DNA of 64,000 nt from Streptomyces sp. PsTaAH-137 (GTDB lineage Bacteria; Actinomycetota; Actinomycetes; Streptomycetales; Streptomycetaceae), in assembly GCF_003259365.1 (NCBI RefSeq), contig NZ_QLLY01000016.1, forward strand, positions 124,001-188,000, in the 5' to 3' direction. The position numbers were made by a program, and so were the translations under genes. The notes below the pieces were generated by a model. It did no database searches and was not told the origin of the DNA. It saw only the letters and a program-made list of their open reading frames with translations. Shown here piece by piece: positions 50,751 through 60,217 of this stretch. How positions within the stretch are numbered: position 1 is the first letter of the stretch; the number at the start of each line of letters is the position of its first letter.

Positions 50751-51641
50751 TCAGGAGGTCTGGTTGAAGGCGTTGAGGACGGCGGGAAACGCCATGGCCG
50801 CCATGACCAGGACACACAGCACGGCCTGAGGGGCCTGCATCTTCTCGGTGTCCGCGTTGGCGGAGGCGGCTTCGGCGTTGAGCTGTTCGGTGCGCAGGCT
50901 GGCCGCGCGGTGGCGGACCGTGTCGTAGACGGAGGCGCCTTCCTGGGTGGACATCTGCACGAAGTCGGCGACGTCGGCCAGGACCGGCACGTCCAGCCGC
51001 TCACCGAGTCCCTTGAGTGCCGCCCACTGCTGGCCGCGCTCTATCCGCGAGCGCATCAGCGTCTCCTGGATCCGGACGAACACCCAGCCCTTGCCGACGA
51101 ACGCGGCCTGCTCCAGCGCCGACTCGATCGCGATTCCGGCGGCCAGCCGCAGCGCGACCAGCTCGAGATAGACGGCGATGCCGTGGGCGGCCTCGGCGCG
51201 CGCCTTGGCAGCGTCACGGCGGATCATCAGATCCGGCACGAACCAGCACAGCGCGGCGAGCAGCACCCCGATGATGCCCGGCACGTACAGGGCGATGTTG
51301 AGGCCCAGCAGCGTCCAGGAACCGATGAACAGGCTCGGCGCGAGCAGCCCGAACAGGGCCAGCACCACCTTGTTCAGCACGTGCTCTTCGGCCGCCTTGC
51401 CCAGCAGATCCAGATCGCGGCGGGGCAGAGTGACGGGCACCTTGCGCACCAGCCACGCACCGAGCTGGGCCTGGGCGGAGGTGGGCCGGGGGGCGGCCTG
51501 CAATTGGGCGGTGGGTGCCTGGTGCAGGCGCGCCATCGCAGGGCCGAGTTTGGGCGCCGATGGCAGCAGCTCGGCCACCAGCAGAGCCAGCCCGGCGCCG
51601 CCGATCGCTCCCGACACGATCACTGCAGTCAGTGAGTTCAC
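50751..51641 (-). CDS. tadC: TadC-type pilus assembly membrane protein
   Basis: A 296-residue protein from GTG 51641, overlapping the TadB stop (GTGA). It has a hydrophobic N-terminal helix, a paired hydrophobic region (VVLALFGLLAPSLFIGSWTLLGLNIALYVPGIIGVLLAALCWF) and a C-terminal helix (VLCVLVMAAMAFPAVLNAF). The T2SSF/GspF fold is shown by YLELVALRLAAGIAIESALEQAA and the following region. It forms the inner-membrane platform of the Tad pilus with TadB. Confidence 0.8.
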   Translation of the reverse strand: MNSLTAVIVSGAIGGAGLALLVAELLPSAPKLGPAMARLHQAPTAQLQAAPRPTSAQAQLGAWLVRKVPVTLPRRDLDLLGKAAEEHVLNKVVLALFGLLAPSLFIGSWTLLGLNIALYVPGIIGVLLAALCWFVPDLMIRRDAAKARAEAAHGIAVYLELVALRLAAGIAIESALEQAAFVGKGWVFVRIQETLMRSRIERGQQWAALKGLGERLDVPVLADVADFVQMSTQEGASVYDTVRHRAASLRTEQLNAEAASANADTEKMQAPQAVLCVLVMAAMAFPAVLNAFNQTS

Positions 51642-52555
51642 CGCAGGACTCCCATCGCGTCGACCTCTTGCGGGCGCTCCGGCGTCTTCACGGGACTGCG
51701 CGGATCGGGGACCAGCACCCTGGGGGTGTGACCGCGGGTGGCCAGGCGGCGCACCCACACCAGCGTGGCGACGAAGAACCCGACCAGGACCGCCAGCACC
51801 AGCTGGCCCATGAGCGTGGCGTAGACGCCGGTGTACTGCGGCACCGTGAAGCCCAGGGCGACGATCCCCAGCGTGATCAGCGTCAGCGTCCGCACAGTGG
51901 TCCGGGTCTTCTGCCGGTCGGCCTCGATGCCCTGGCGCATCTTGACCTCCTCACGCACCGAGGCCGCCAGGTCCTCCATGGCCTGCGCCAGACCCGGACC
52001 CGGGTCCTGCGAAGCCAGAATCAGCGCCGAGCACACCTTGTCTCCCGTCACGTCGTCGAAGCCGCGCGCGAAGTCCGCCAGCGCCTCATGGGTGGGCCAC
52101 TGCGCCTGAATCTTGTCCGCGAGCTCGCCCACCTCCTCGGCCAGCGCCGCCGGCGCATGCTTACGGGAAGCGATCAGCGACTTCTCCAGCGCGTTTCCCA
52201 GCCGCACCATCTCCGACAGGCGTTGCGCCCATTCGCCCAGCGCATCGCGGCGGGCGATCTGCGCCTTCGTCATAGCCGGACCGGACAGCAGCCATGGACC
52301 ACCCGCGACCGCTCCGCCGACGATCAGACCGGCCATCAGCACGCCCGTGACCAGCCACACCAGCACGAACGCCACCGCGGCCGCGCCGAGCAGGATCCGG
52401 CGCTGGGCGGCGAACTGCCGCGCCAGCACGCCGCGCTCGCCCTGCCAGGGCAGCGGTGACTTGGGACGGCTGGTGCCGACGATCCCGGCGACGGCCAGGA
52501 CCAGGCCGAGGCCGAGGAGTGTTCCGTTGGCCATCCACCACAGGGAAGTGATCAC
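51638..52555 (-). CDS. tadB: TadB-type pilus assembly membrane protein
   Basis: A 305-residue protein from GTG 52555, overlapping the TadA stop. It has N-terminal helices (NGTLLGLGLVLAVAGIVG; ILLGAAAVAFVLVWLVTGVLMAGLIVGG), a T2SSF domain (WAQRLSEMVRLGNALEKSLIASRKHAPAALAEEV, then ASQDPGPGLAQAMEDLAASVREEVKMRQGIEADRQ) and two late membrane helices. It partners TadC in the pilus platform energised by TadA. Confidence 0.8.
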   Translation of the reverse strand: MITSLWWMANGTLLGLGLVLAVAGIVGTSRPKSPLPWQGERGVLARQFAAQRRILLGAAAVAFVLVWLVTGVLMAGLIVGGAVAGGPWLLSGPAMTKAQIARRDALGEWAQRLSEMVRLGNALEKSLIASRKHAPAALAEEVGELADKIQAQWPTHEALADFARGFDDVTGDKVCSALILASQDPGPGLAQAMEDLAASVREEVKMRQGIEADRQKTRTTVRTLTLITLGIVALGFTVPQYTGVYATLMGQLVLAVLVGFFVATLVWVRRLATRGHTPRVLVPDPRSPVKTPERPQEVDAMGVLR

Positions 52556-54045
52556 GTCGTCCCTCCCGTGCCGAGATAGGCCATGGCCTGCGCGGACAGT
52601 AGATCGGCGGTCATTCCGGCTTTCTCCAGGCGGCGCCGCTTTCGGGCGCTGAGCGCGCCCTTGGGCACGGCCGGTCCGTCGATGTCGTCTGCCGGACCGA
52701 AGACTTCGTTGTAGGTGGGCCGCCCGTCGTGCCCGATACCCGTGATCTCCCAGATGTGGGAGAGGTAGCGGCGCGGGGCCGGACCGCTGTCGTCGACCGA
52801 CAAAAACGCGATCAGGTGCAGGCCGTTGGCGATCTGCCGGTAGGCGATCTCCGGAGTGAAGTTGGCCTGCGCCAGCAGATACAGCTCCGCGATCCGGTCG
52901 AACACCGCGGCCGGCTCCGAGGCGTGGATGGTGCACATGTTGCCCGGCCGGTCCGACGTCATCGCCTGCATCATCGCGGTGATCTCCGACCCGCGGACCT
53001 CACCGACGATGGTCCGCGTCAGCGACATGCGCTTGGCCTTGACCATCAAGTCCATCAGCGTGATCTCACCGGCGGCCGCCTGGTTCGGGCCGATCCGCTC
53101 CCCGTTGGAGAAACGGGCCTCCATCGGCACCACATGCTCGTGGTAGCCGGGATCGGCCAGCCCCTCGAACGTCGTCTCGAGCGTTCCGAACCGCTCGGTG
53201 GGCTTGATCTCGCGCAGCAGCACCCGCAGCAGCGTGGTCTTCCCCGACGACTGCTCCCCGGCGACCATGATATTCAGCCGGGCCCGCACCGCCGCGGTCA
53301 GCAGGTCCGCGGCCTGAGTGCTGAGGGTGCCCAGATCGATGAGTTCACGCATACCGATGGTGCGGTAGCGGTGGCGGCGGATCGTCACGTGCGTGGACCC
53401 GCCGGTGATCTCCGGGCCCAGGGCCTGCAGGCGGGAGCCGTCGGGAAGCCGCAGCTCGACGTCGGGGGAGTGGGTGGAAAACGTGCGCCCGTTCTGCCCG
53501 GAAGCACGGATCAAGTCCCGCACCAGTTCCTGCAGTTCGTCCTCCGAGTCAGCGACCTGCGCCACCCGGACCGGCTCGCGCTGCCCGGCGTACTTCAGAA
53601 AGACTCGCTGCGAGCCCTCCAGCCAGATGTCCTCGACCTGCTCGTCATCGAGGTAGCGCTGCAGGCGCCCGGCCCGAAAGCACATGTCGAACGCGAGCGC
53701 GGCCAGCTCCTGCTCCAGGCTCTGGCTGACCGCCCCACCGGTCGACCAGCCCTGCGCATCGGCCCAGATCGCCACCCGCTCATTGATCAGCTGACGGCCC
53801 CGCTGCTCCTTGGCCTGCACCGACGCCCAGGCGCGCTGCTTGCCCTCCTCGCTGAGCGTGTTCAGCACGACGCGCTTGATCTCCTGAGCGGCGCGGTAGT
53901 CCACCGGCTGAGCAACCACTGCAGAGGGCAGCGACGCGACAGCATGTGCCTGCTGGCCGATGTAGGGACCGGTCACCGAGGGCGTCATCGGGTCGTGGGC
54001 AACGCGGCGCGGGGGCGGGCCGTTGTAGACGGGTTCAGCGCGCAC
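52552..54045 (-). CDS. tadA: TadA/CpaF-type secretion ATPase
   Basis: A 497-residue ATPase starting at GTG 54045, overlapping the TadZ gene by 11 bases. It has an N-terminal helical domain, then RYLDDEQVEDIWLEGSQRVFLKYAG, the Walker A GEQSSGKT (263-270), an Asp box (TLETTFEGL), a Walker B region (LTRTIVGEVRGSEITAMMQAM) and a His box (MCTIHASEP). It powers assembly of the Flp pilus by driving TadB/TadC. No relaxase lies beside it, so pilus assembly is a better fit than a VirB11 role, although the two families are close. Confidence 0.9.
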   Translation of the reverse strand: MRAEPVYNGPPPRRVAHDPMTPSVTGPYIGQQAHAVASLPSAVVAQPVDYRAAQEIKRVVLNTLSEEGKQRAWASVQAKEQRGRQLINERVAIWADAQGWSTGGAVSQSLEQELAALAFDMCFRAGRLQRYLDDEQVEDIWLEGSQRVFLKYAGQREPVRVAQVADSEDELQELVRDLIRASGQNGRTFSTHSPDVELRLPDGSRLQALGPEITGGSTHVTIRRHRYRTIGMRELIDLGTLSTQAADLLTAAVRARLNIMVAGEQSSGKTTLLRVLLREIKPTERFGTLETTFEGLADPGYHEHVVPMEARFSNGERIGPNQAAAGEITLMDLMVKAKRMSLTRTIVGEVRGSEITAMMQAMTSDRPGNMCTIHASEPAAVFDRIAELYLLAQANFTPEIAYRQIANGLHLIAFLSVDDSGPAPRRYLSHIWEITGIGHDGRPTYNEVFGPADDIDGPAVPKGALSARKRRRLEKAGMTADLLSAQAMAYLGTGGTT

Positions 54046-54883
54046 GGCGCACCTCTTCCAGCCGCTGCTGCACCGGCGAATACAGCACCTTGCGGCGGGT
54101 GGCCACGTGCTGACGGATCGGGGTGATGGCGCCCGCGGCCGCCTTCATCAGCGGCGTCTTCGCGAACTTCCCTTCCGGAGCGCCGTCGGACAACACTGCG
54201 GCCTCAGCCGGGCGGTAGGGCAGCACGGCCACCACGGGCGTCTCCAGCTGCTGCTCCACCTCACGCCGCCCGTAGGGGCCCTCGTCGATCAGCAGCAGTC
54301 CCAGGGCGGGCGCGGGACGGTTCTGGTCGCCCTCCAGCGCCTGGCGGAGCATGGGCAGACGGCCGGTGGCCGCGCTGACACTGCGCACGGTGCCCCGCAC
54401 CACCAGCAACACCAGGTCCGCACGCTGTGCCAGGACCCGTGAGGGGCCGTAGGCGCCGTTACGGCCGAGATCGATGATGACCTCGTGGGCGTTGCGCGGC
54501 ATCCGGTCGATGGCCACCAGGAGCTCGGCCAGTTGCGGCCACTCGGGCGCCAGCGCGGCCGCCTCGGACATGGCGGTCAGGCCGGGCAGCAGCATCTGGC
54601 GGCGCTCGCCCGGCGAGCTGTCGTCCGACAGGCGCACCAGCTGTTTCCAGAACGCATCCTGAAGACTCTGATCGCCGCGCAGGGACACGGCCAGATGCCG
54701 CAGCCCCACATCCACCTGGAGACGGCCCTCCAGAGCGCCGGCCAGGATCGCGCCGCCGTCGGGATCGCACTCGGCGAGCAGCACCCACCGGTCGCCGTCC
54801 ACGGGCCAGTTGCGGTGCAGGGCGAGCGCTGAGGTGGTGGCTCCGGGGGCGCCGGGCAGACCGACCATGGCGATGACCGCCAT
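54035..54883 (-). CDS. tadZ: TadZ/CpaE-like protein with a degenerate P-loop
   Basis: A 282-residue MinD/ParA-fold protein. The P-loop position reads GLPGAPGATTSALAL: the overall shape is kept, but the lysine of GKT is replaced by alanine. Further landmarks are LLAECDPDGGAILAGAL, EVIIDLGRNGAYG and LVVRGTVRSVSAA. TadZ proteins place Tad pili at a cell site, and several lack ATPase residues. Its start (54883) shares a base with the stop of the SAF gene. Confidence 0.8.
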   Translation of the reverse strand: MAVIAMVGLPGAPGATTSALALHRNWPVDGDRWVLLAECDPDGGAILAGALEGRLQVDVGLRHLAVSLRGDQSLQDAFWKQLVRLSDDSSPGERRQMLLPGLTAMSEAAALAPEWPQLAELLVAIDRMPRNAHEVIIDLGRNGAYGPSRVLAQRADLVLLVVRGTVRSVSAATGRLPMLRQALEGDQNRPAPALGLLLIDEGPYGRREVEQQLETPVVAVLPYRPAEAAVLSDGAPEGKFAKTPLMKAAAGAITPIRQHVATRRKVLYSPVQQRLEEVRRAR

Positions 54884-55569
54884 CAGTTGCCCGCCCCGTT
54901 CACGGCCAGCGCGACGTCACCGGCGGCGGCCTGGGCGGCGAGCATCGGGCCCTGCTTGGAGTCCACCGCGACGTCGACGACGCGCTCGCCCGTCGACTCC
55001 CGTGCCGCGCCGACCCGGACGACGCGGGCCTGCACGGATCCCGGACCGGTCTTGGCATCGTCGGCGGCGGGGTCGTCGCTGGTGAACACGACCTGCACCC
55101 GGTCGCCGGGCCGCAGGCTGCTGTCGGGCAACTGGCCTGGCTTCAGCGCGATACCGACCAGCTGCTCGTTGCCCTTCACGAGTGTCTTGTTGGTGACCTC
55201 TTTGGGGTGCAGCAGCGATCCGGCCTGCAGGGTGGAGATGGCCCGCATCCCCACGACCTGGTCACGCTGCTGGATCCCGACGACTTGCATCGACGGGTCG
55301 ACCGCCACGGAGGCCTCGCGCAGGTCGGAGTCCTTGATGACGCTGCCGGCCGGAATCTCGTGCGCGATCTCGATGATGGGCTGACGCTGGCCGTTCTCGG
55401 TCCAGTACCACCAGTTGCCCGCCGCGCACGCGGCGATGCAGGCCACCGCGACGGCGAGCATGCCCGGCCTGCGCCTGCGGGCCTGCCACTTCGCCTGAAC
55501 CGGCGCGGCCGCAGGCGCGGTCGGCATCTGCACGGGGGAGGCCTGCGGCGGCACATCCGTCCTGCTCAC
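54883..55569 (-). CDS. CpaB/RcpC-type SAF-domain protein
   Basis: A 228-residue protein with one membrane helix (PGMLAVAVACIAACAAGNWWYW, about 35-56), then a SAF domain (IIEIAHEIPAGSVIKDSDLREASVAVD; VGMRAISTLQAGSLLHPKEV) and a C-terminal RcpC-like part (ALKPGQLPDSSLRPGDRVQVVFTSDD). In Tad systems this protein sits outside the membrane and helps pilus passage, possibly by binding the cell wall. It lies between a secreted protein gene and TadZ. Confidence 0.8.
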   Translation of the reverse strand: MSRTDVPPQASPVQMPTAPAAAPVQAKWQARRRRPGMLAVAVACIAACAAGNWWYWTENGQRQPIIEIAHEIPAGSVIKDSDLREASVAVDPSMQVVGIQQRDQVVGMRAISTLQAGSLLHPKEVTNKTLVKGNEQLVGIALKPGQLPDSSLRPGDRVQVVFTSDDPAADDAKTGPGSVQARVVRVGAARESTGERVVDVAVDSKQGPMLAAQAAAGDVALAVNGAGN

Positions 55570-55606
55570 GTTCTACCTCTCATCGTTCCAAGTTCCTCGA
55601 CACGGT

Positions 55607-56473
55607 TCAGCTGCCGACCGACTGCAGCTCGCCCACCGTGAACGACACATCTGTCTGCCGGGTGGTGGGGATCTGCCCGGCCTCGCCCGTGGTGGCCTGC
55701 CAGGTCACGTCCCAGTACGCGGTCGCCGTCAGCCGGTACTTCGCACCCGCCTTGCGGGTGGAGGGCTGCTGGTAGATATGGCCGCAGTCCGGCGATTCGA
55801 CGCCGTGACGGGTGTTCTTGAACGGCGTGCCCGGCCCGGTGCAGGTCACCTTCTCGCCGTCGCCCATGTCCCACACGATCTTGGAGACCTCGGCCTTGGC
55901 GGTGACCGTCACACCGCCCGCGGACGCCGACGCCGAGTTCGGCCCGAACGTCGACGCGGACGGCGTCACCCACATCCACACCGGAACCCCGACGGTGTAC
56001 CTCGCACCCGCGCGGGGGCTGGCGACCTGCGGGCCGAGCAGCTCCATCTTGTCGACGGCCTGCGCAGCCACGACGGCAGGATCCACGGCAGGGGCGCCGG
56101 CATCCACGCCGACCGGCCCGGTCAGTGCCGAGTTGGGCCCGTCGGGACAAACCTGCTGGTAGACGATCTTTCCCTCGCCTTTCCACAGCGCGCTGCCGGG
56201 CGGCGGCTGCGGAACCATCTTCTTCATGGTGCACTTCGGCCCCTTGCCACCGCCCTTGTTGCTGCCAGCAGCCTGCGAGGTTCCCTTGTGGCCGGAAGAT
56301 CCGCTGGTGCGGTTGTTACCGCTGGCGTTGCAGGTGACGAAGCGCGTCTGTTTGCTGCACCCGACATTCATGGGCACGTCGGCGACGGAGGCCTGTGCCG
56401 GGGAAAGCACGGCCGGGCCGAGGAGACCGGTCAGCAGGAGGTAGCGGACGGATCTACGACGATGATTTTCCAC
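55607..56473 (-). CDS. Secreted hypothetical protein of the Tad/conjugation block
   Basis: A 288-residue protein from GTG 56473 (GGGGGGAAC upstream). The signal peptide is VENHRRRSVRYLLLTGLLGPAVLSPAQA. It has a Gly/Ser/Lys-rich low-complexity stretch (TSGSSGHKGTSQAAGSNKGGGKGP) between cysteine-containing segments. The C-terminal domain is strand-rich and PKD-like (VTVTAKAEVSKIVWDMGDGEKVTCTG; GAKYRLTATAYWDVTWQATTG). It overlaps the upstream lipoprotein gene by 43 bases. Similar proteins accompany actinomycete Tad/T4SS blocks. Probably surface-exposed; exact role unknown. Confidence 0.7.
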   Translation of the reverse strand: MENHRRRSVRYLLLTGLLGPAVLSPAQASVADVPMNVGCSKQTRFVTCNASGNNRTSGSSGHKGTSQAAGSNKGGGKGPKCTMKKMVPQPPPGSALWKGEGKIVYQQVCPDGPNSALTGPVGVDAGAPAVDPAVVAAQAVDKMELLGPQVASPRAGARYTVGVPVWMWVTPSASTFGPNSASASAGGVTVTAKAEVSKIVWDMGDGEKVTCTGPGTPFKNTRHGVESPDCGHIYQQPSTRKAGAKYRLTATAYWDVTWQATTGEAGQIPTTRQTDVSFTVGELQSVGS

Positions 56474-57057
56474 GTTCCCCCCCACCGCTCGGCCTGGACC
56501 TTCGTCACGTACTTCAGGACCTGGTTCTTCGGCATCTCGGCCGGCTTGCCGGTCTTCTTGTCCAGGTACTTCCAGCCGGTGGTGTCCATGCAGTCGGTCA
56601 GGCTGGCCCAGGGCACCTTCTTGTTCGGCTTCAGCCCCGTCACGGTGACGTCGTGGGTGGGCGCGCCCTTCGTCACCAGGCCTTCCTTCTGGAAGGTGTC
56701 CATCGTGACCTCGGTATCGGCCAGGGCAGCACCGGCGGCGTAGCGGCGCAGTTGGGTGCCTTCGATGCTGGCCTTGGAGTAGGCCTTGGCCTGCTCCTCC
56801 CACATGCGTGCGTACGTGTCGAGCACGACCTTCTTCAATGCCGCGTCGGGGTCCGTCTCGGTGGGGCTGGGGGCGGTGCTGGTCGCGGTCTTGCTCGGTT
56901 CGGCTGGGTCGAGCGTGGCCTCTGGGCCCTTGCTGTCGCCCCCGGAGCAGGACGTGAGGGCGAGCGCTGCGAGGGCGGTGGCCACTGCACCGAAAGAGCG
57001 TCCGCTTTTTCGCTTGTGAACCCCGGCATATGCGGCAGGACGTGCTGCTCGGGTCAT
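56431..57057 (-). CDS. Lipoprotein of the Tad/conjugation block
   Basis: A 208-residue protein from ATG 57057 (GGGAGACATC upstream). The N-terminus HKRKSGRSFGAVATALAALALTSCSGGD has a lipobox (LTSC), so it should be lipid-anchored outside the membrane. A Thr/Pro/Ser-rich spacer follows, then a compact domain (KKVVLDTYARMWEEQAKAYSKASIEG; VTVTGLKPNKKVPWASLTDCMDTTGWKYLDKKTG) with NTF2-like character. It is the first gene of the Tad part and overlaps the next by 43 bases. Confidence 0.75.
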   Translation of the reverse strand: MTRAARPAAYAGVHKRKSGRSFGAVATALAALALTSCSGGDSKGPEATLDPAEPSKTATSTAPSPTETDPDAALKKVVLDTYARMWEEQAKAYSKASIEGTQLRRYAAGAALADTEVTMDTFQKEGLVTKGAPTHDVTVTGLKPNKKVPWASLTDCMDTTGWKYLDKKTGKPAEMPKNQVLKYVTKVQAERWGGTWKIIVVDPSATSC

Positions 57058-57379
57058 GATGTCTCCCCGTAAGGCCTGGGCGGCCCGGCGGTCTCCATTC
57101 GCACAGCGGGTGCGTGCGGAGCGGGGCCAGCCCCTGCGAGCTGCGCTGATACGTTGCGTAACGGTTGACACCCTAAGCGTCAACACCCGCATAGGTACAA
57201 GCCTTTCTGATCGATAAGCCGCCTCCGTGACAGATTTGCTGCGTGCGTTGACGTAACTCGGCTGCAATGTCGACTTGTTGCTGTCGGCAAGATCCGAAAG
57301 TGACCTTTATGTACGGTCGTTCGTGACTCGTCGCCGTTGCTGGCTGTGTTCGTGCGCGGGCTGGGGGTACAGGCACGGA
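57058..57379. promoter_or_regulatory. Divergent control region with a TTGAC inverted repeat
   Basis: No gene is seen. GTTGAC (57164-57169) and GTCAAC (57179-57184) form an inverted repeat with a 9-base spacer, and each arm holds a -35-like TTGAC. The region lies between the minus-strand lipoprotein gene and the plus-strand small membrane gene, so it probably drives both. Confidence 0.4.
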
Positions 57380-57541
57380 ATGCCGTTACTTCACGAGTGG
57401 TCTCTTGTGCTGGCCCAGGACCCGCGACCGGACGGGTCGGCCTGGTTCAACTGGACGTTTACGATTCTGGTGATTTTCGTCGTGATGCCTTGGATCATCT
57501 ACCAGCTGTACAAAGACGGTCACTTCAGGCGCCGTCGCTGA
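57380..57541 (+). CDS. Small single-span membrane protein
   Basis: A 53-residue protein from ATG 57380, with GGGGG some 12 bases upstream. MPLLHEWSLVLAQDPRPD is followed by a membrane helix (FTILVIFVVMPWIIYQLY) and a basic tail (KDGHFRRRR). It is the only plus-strand gene within the block and lies between the Tad half and the T4SS half. Function unknown; a small partner of the apparatus is possible. Confidence 0.5.
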   Translation: MPLLHEWSLVLAQDPRPDGSAWFNWTFTILVIFVVMPWIIYQLYKDGHFRRRR

Positions 57542-57574
57542 TGTAGCCGCTCCCCGACGAGCTGTCCGCGTCGC

Positions 57575-60217
57575 TCACGTGACTTCATTCCAGTTCCCGG
57601 TACTCGATCCGGGGCTCGTGCTCCCGGCCGCCGCGGCGCCGCTGGGGCGAGGGTCCTTCGTCAGCGAGACGGCTGCGCAGTGCTCCTTCACGCGGGTGAG
57701 CTGACCGGCGGCGCGCTCGGCCTGCCGGGCCAGCGGGGCACTGCCCGCAGCACCATGGGCGGCGTCCACCAGCTTGCTGACCTGCTTGGCCCCGCGGGCG
57801 AGGGACTTGAGGTCGTCATCGAGGTGGATGCCTTGGACCTTCACGGGGCCGATGCGCTGGCCGCCCACGGTGAACAGCGCGTAGTGCTGGAAGCGCGGCA
57901 GCGCCATGACCTGATCGGCGCCGGGCCGCTCGCCCCACTCCTGTGTCATGTCGGAGACGACCTTGCGGGAACCGGTCGTCGTGGCCAGCGTGGATGCGTT
58001 CTGCAGGAGCGCGTCACGCACGGACTGCGGCAGCCGGGACAGGGACTGGGACATGCCGTGCACGCGGACACCGAACTTGCGCAGATCCTCGAACATCGCG
58101 GCGGTCGACTCGGGAGCGTTGCCCGCGATGGTGATCAGCTCGTCCAGGTAGGCGCGGAACGGTGCCCGGCCCTCCGGCGGGGTGTCGCGGCGCGAGCGGC
58201 CGGCGCGCAGCAGCTCGTGCGCGATCAGTGAGGACACGAGCCGGTCGACGGGGCTGTTCCCGGCCGTGCACACCCACACGATGCGGCGCGTGTCCATCGC
58301 GGTGCGCAGGTCGAACCGGCTGACGGGCTGGCCGAGGAAGGCGAAGTAGGTGGGGTTGTCGGCCAGGCGGGTCAGGGGGTTGAGGATGATGCCGAACGCG
58401 TCCGGGCTCAGGGTGGGGAACACGGTGCGCCACCAGGCCACGGCGTCGTCGCTGATGCGGCCGCGCACCGCGGCGAGGACGCTGTCGCGGAAAGCGGTGT
58501 CGGTCAGGAGCGGCCGGATGTGGAACACGGTGGCCTGGGCGCGCGGTGCGCCCTCGTGGCAGATGCGGTCGTTGAGGGCGCACAGGGCCTGGACGCATGA
58601 GGTGAGGATGGTCAGGCCGCGCGGGGTGCTGGTGTCGTCCCACTTCATTCCGGCGGCCAGGCCGTCGACGACGGCGGAGACGACGTCGCTTCGGGACCGG
58701 CCGGTGCTCATGTCGAGCAGATTCCACGCCCCCACCGGTTGGGTGTCGGTGCCGGGGTTGAGGTCGATCACCTGGATGCGGTCGATGATGCCGGGGTGGG
58801 CGAGATAGCGGGTGGCGCGGTTCCAGGAATCGCGGTGCGGGTCGACATAGAGCAGGCCGCCGCCCGCGTGCGCGACCATGATGGCCTGGGCGAGTGCGCG
58901 TTCGGTCTTCCCGCCGCCGGCCTTGCCCAGCCCGATCTCGAACAGCGTCTCGGCCTCGTTGGTGGCGATGAGGCGGCGGGTGCCGTCGGCCTCCATCACC
59001 GCTCCCTGCAGAAGCAGTTGGCTCGCGTCGTCTGCGGTGAAGGTGGGCAGCTGAGCGGCCAGCAGCGGCAGACGGCAGTGCTTGGTGGGTGGCTTGAGCA
59101 GGCCGGCCAGCTCGCTGAGGGTGGCCACATTCGAGCGCGCGGGGCGCAGCTGTCCGCTGTCCCACCGCTGCTGCCAGCCCTTGACCAGCGGCCACTGATC
59201 GCATCCCCACGTCCACCCGAGGATCCGCAGCCCGCGCGGCGACCACCGCACCTCCTTGCCGAACACCTTGAAGCTCGCGCAGACCTGCGCCCTCAGTGCG
59301 CGGGCCCGCTCCTCACTGTTGGAGGCGCAGCGGATCAGGATCTGCACGCGCGCCATGTCGGTGTCCCGCGCCAGTCTGCCCAGCGCCTTGTCCCGGTCGA
59401 ACCGTCCGGCGGGCACGACCATCGGCGCACGCTCCTGATGGTGGGCGCCGCTCACCAGCGAGCGCACTGAGCTGTGTGCCAGGGCAGCACTGCGGGAGGC
59501 GGCGAACGTCTCACGCTGCTCGATGGCCTTCTTGCGCTGCACGATCTTCAGCTGCTGCATGCGCAGGGTCCAGCGAGAGACGCTCTGCAGGTCGATGGAG
59601 ACCTCGACCAGGTCGCCCAGCCCGGCCTTGAGTGCGGAGACGGCATCCACGAGGGGCTGCAGCGGGTCCGGATCCAGCGGCACCTTGCGCATCCAGGTCG
59701 CCGGGTTGCCGTGCAGCAGCAGCTCGCCGCGCATCACGAACTCCCGCGCGTCGTCGCCCGCGCCCCTGCGGTCCGCAGGAGTGATGGACACGTCCTGACC
59801 GAACGGGCTGGTCTGCAGGTACTTGGCAGCTCCGGGCGGTCCTTCGAGCTGGTAGGCCAGGGGATGGTGTTCGTCGGAGCGCAGGCGGATACGCACACTG
59901 CGGCTGCGCTTGGGCGCCCACCACGGCATCGCGTTTCCGGCATGGAGCACGCTGACGCCTTGACGCCAGATGCGTTCCTCGTCCGGGTCGAAGTAGCCGG
60001 CCGGCGTCACGGTCAGCGCGCAGCGCTCCGCTGACGCCTTCGCGGCCAGCTTGCGCAGGATTGCCTCCCACACGGTCCAGCCCAGCAGCACCAGGGGAAC
60101 GGCGACGTACCAGTGCACGGCCAGCCACCACATGGCGTGCAGGAACGAGAAAGCGACGTCGGCGAGATCGGGCAGGGCGATCGTGGTCAGGTGGTGGCCG
60201 GGGGCTGCGGCAGCCAT
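57575..60217 (-). CDS. VirB4/TraC-like conjugation ATPase
   Basis: An 880-residue protein from ATG 60217 (AAGGAGACACCGC upstream), overlapping the previous gene by 31 bases. It has two N-terminal hydrophobic segments (VAFSFLHAMWWLAVHWYVAVPLVLLGW, about 21-47), a middle domain, and a C-terminal P-loop domain: Walker A GKAGGGKT (431-438), LLYVDPHRDSW, Walker B FRAYLDELITIAG, and the typical FEDLRKFGVRVHGMSQSLSRLP of VirB4/TraC/VirD4-type DNA-transfer ATPases. N-terminal membrane helices also fit a coupling-protein role, so VirB4 versus VirD4 is not settled. It should power substrate transfer across the envelope. Confidence 0.8.
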   Translation of the reverse strand: MAAAAPGHHLTTIALPDLADVAFSFLHAMWWLAVHWYVAVPLVLLGWTVWEAILRKLAAKASAERCALTVTPAGYFDPDEERIWRQGVSVLHAGNAMPWWAPKRSRSVRIRLRSDEHHPLAYQLEGPPGAAKYLQTSPFGQDVSITPADRRGAGDDAREFVMRGELLLHGNPATWMRKVPLDPDPLQPLVDAVSALKAGLGDLVEVSIDLQSVSRWTLRMQQLKIVQRKKAIEQRETFAASRSAALAHSSVRSLVSGAHHQERAPMVVPAGRFDRDKALGRLARDTDMARVQILIRCASNSEERARALRAQVCASFKVFGKEVRWSPRGLRILGWTWGCDQWPLVKGWQQRWDSGQLRPARSNVATLSELAGLLKPPTKHCRLPLLAAQLPTFTADDASQLLLQGAVMEADGTRRLIATNEAETLFEIGLGKAGGGKTERALAQAIMVAHAGGGLLYVDPHRDSWNRATRYLAHPGIIDRIQVIDLNPGTDTQPVGAWNLLDMSTGRSRSDVVSAVVDGLAAGMKWDDTSTPRGLTILTSCVQALCALNDRICHEGAPRAQATVFHIRPLLTDTAFRDSVLAAVRGRISDDAVAWWRTVFPTLSPDAFGIILNPLTRLADNPTYFAFLGQPVSRFDLRTAMDTRRIVWVCTAGNSPVDRLVSSLIAHELLRAGRSRRDTPPEGRAPFRAYLDELITIAGNAPESTAAMFEDLRKFGVRVHGMSQSLSRLPQSVRDALLQNASTLATTTGSRKVVSDMTQEWGERPGADQVMALPRFQHYALFTVGGQRIGPVKVQGIHLDDDLKSLARGAKQVSKLVDAAHGAAGSAPLARQAERAAGQLTRVKEHCAAVSLTKDPRPSGAAAAGSTSPGSSTGNWNEVT

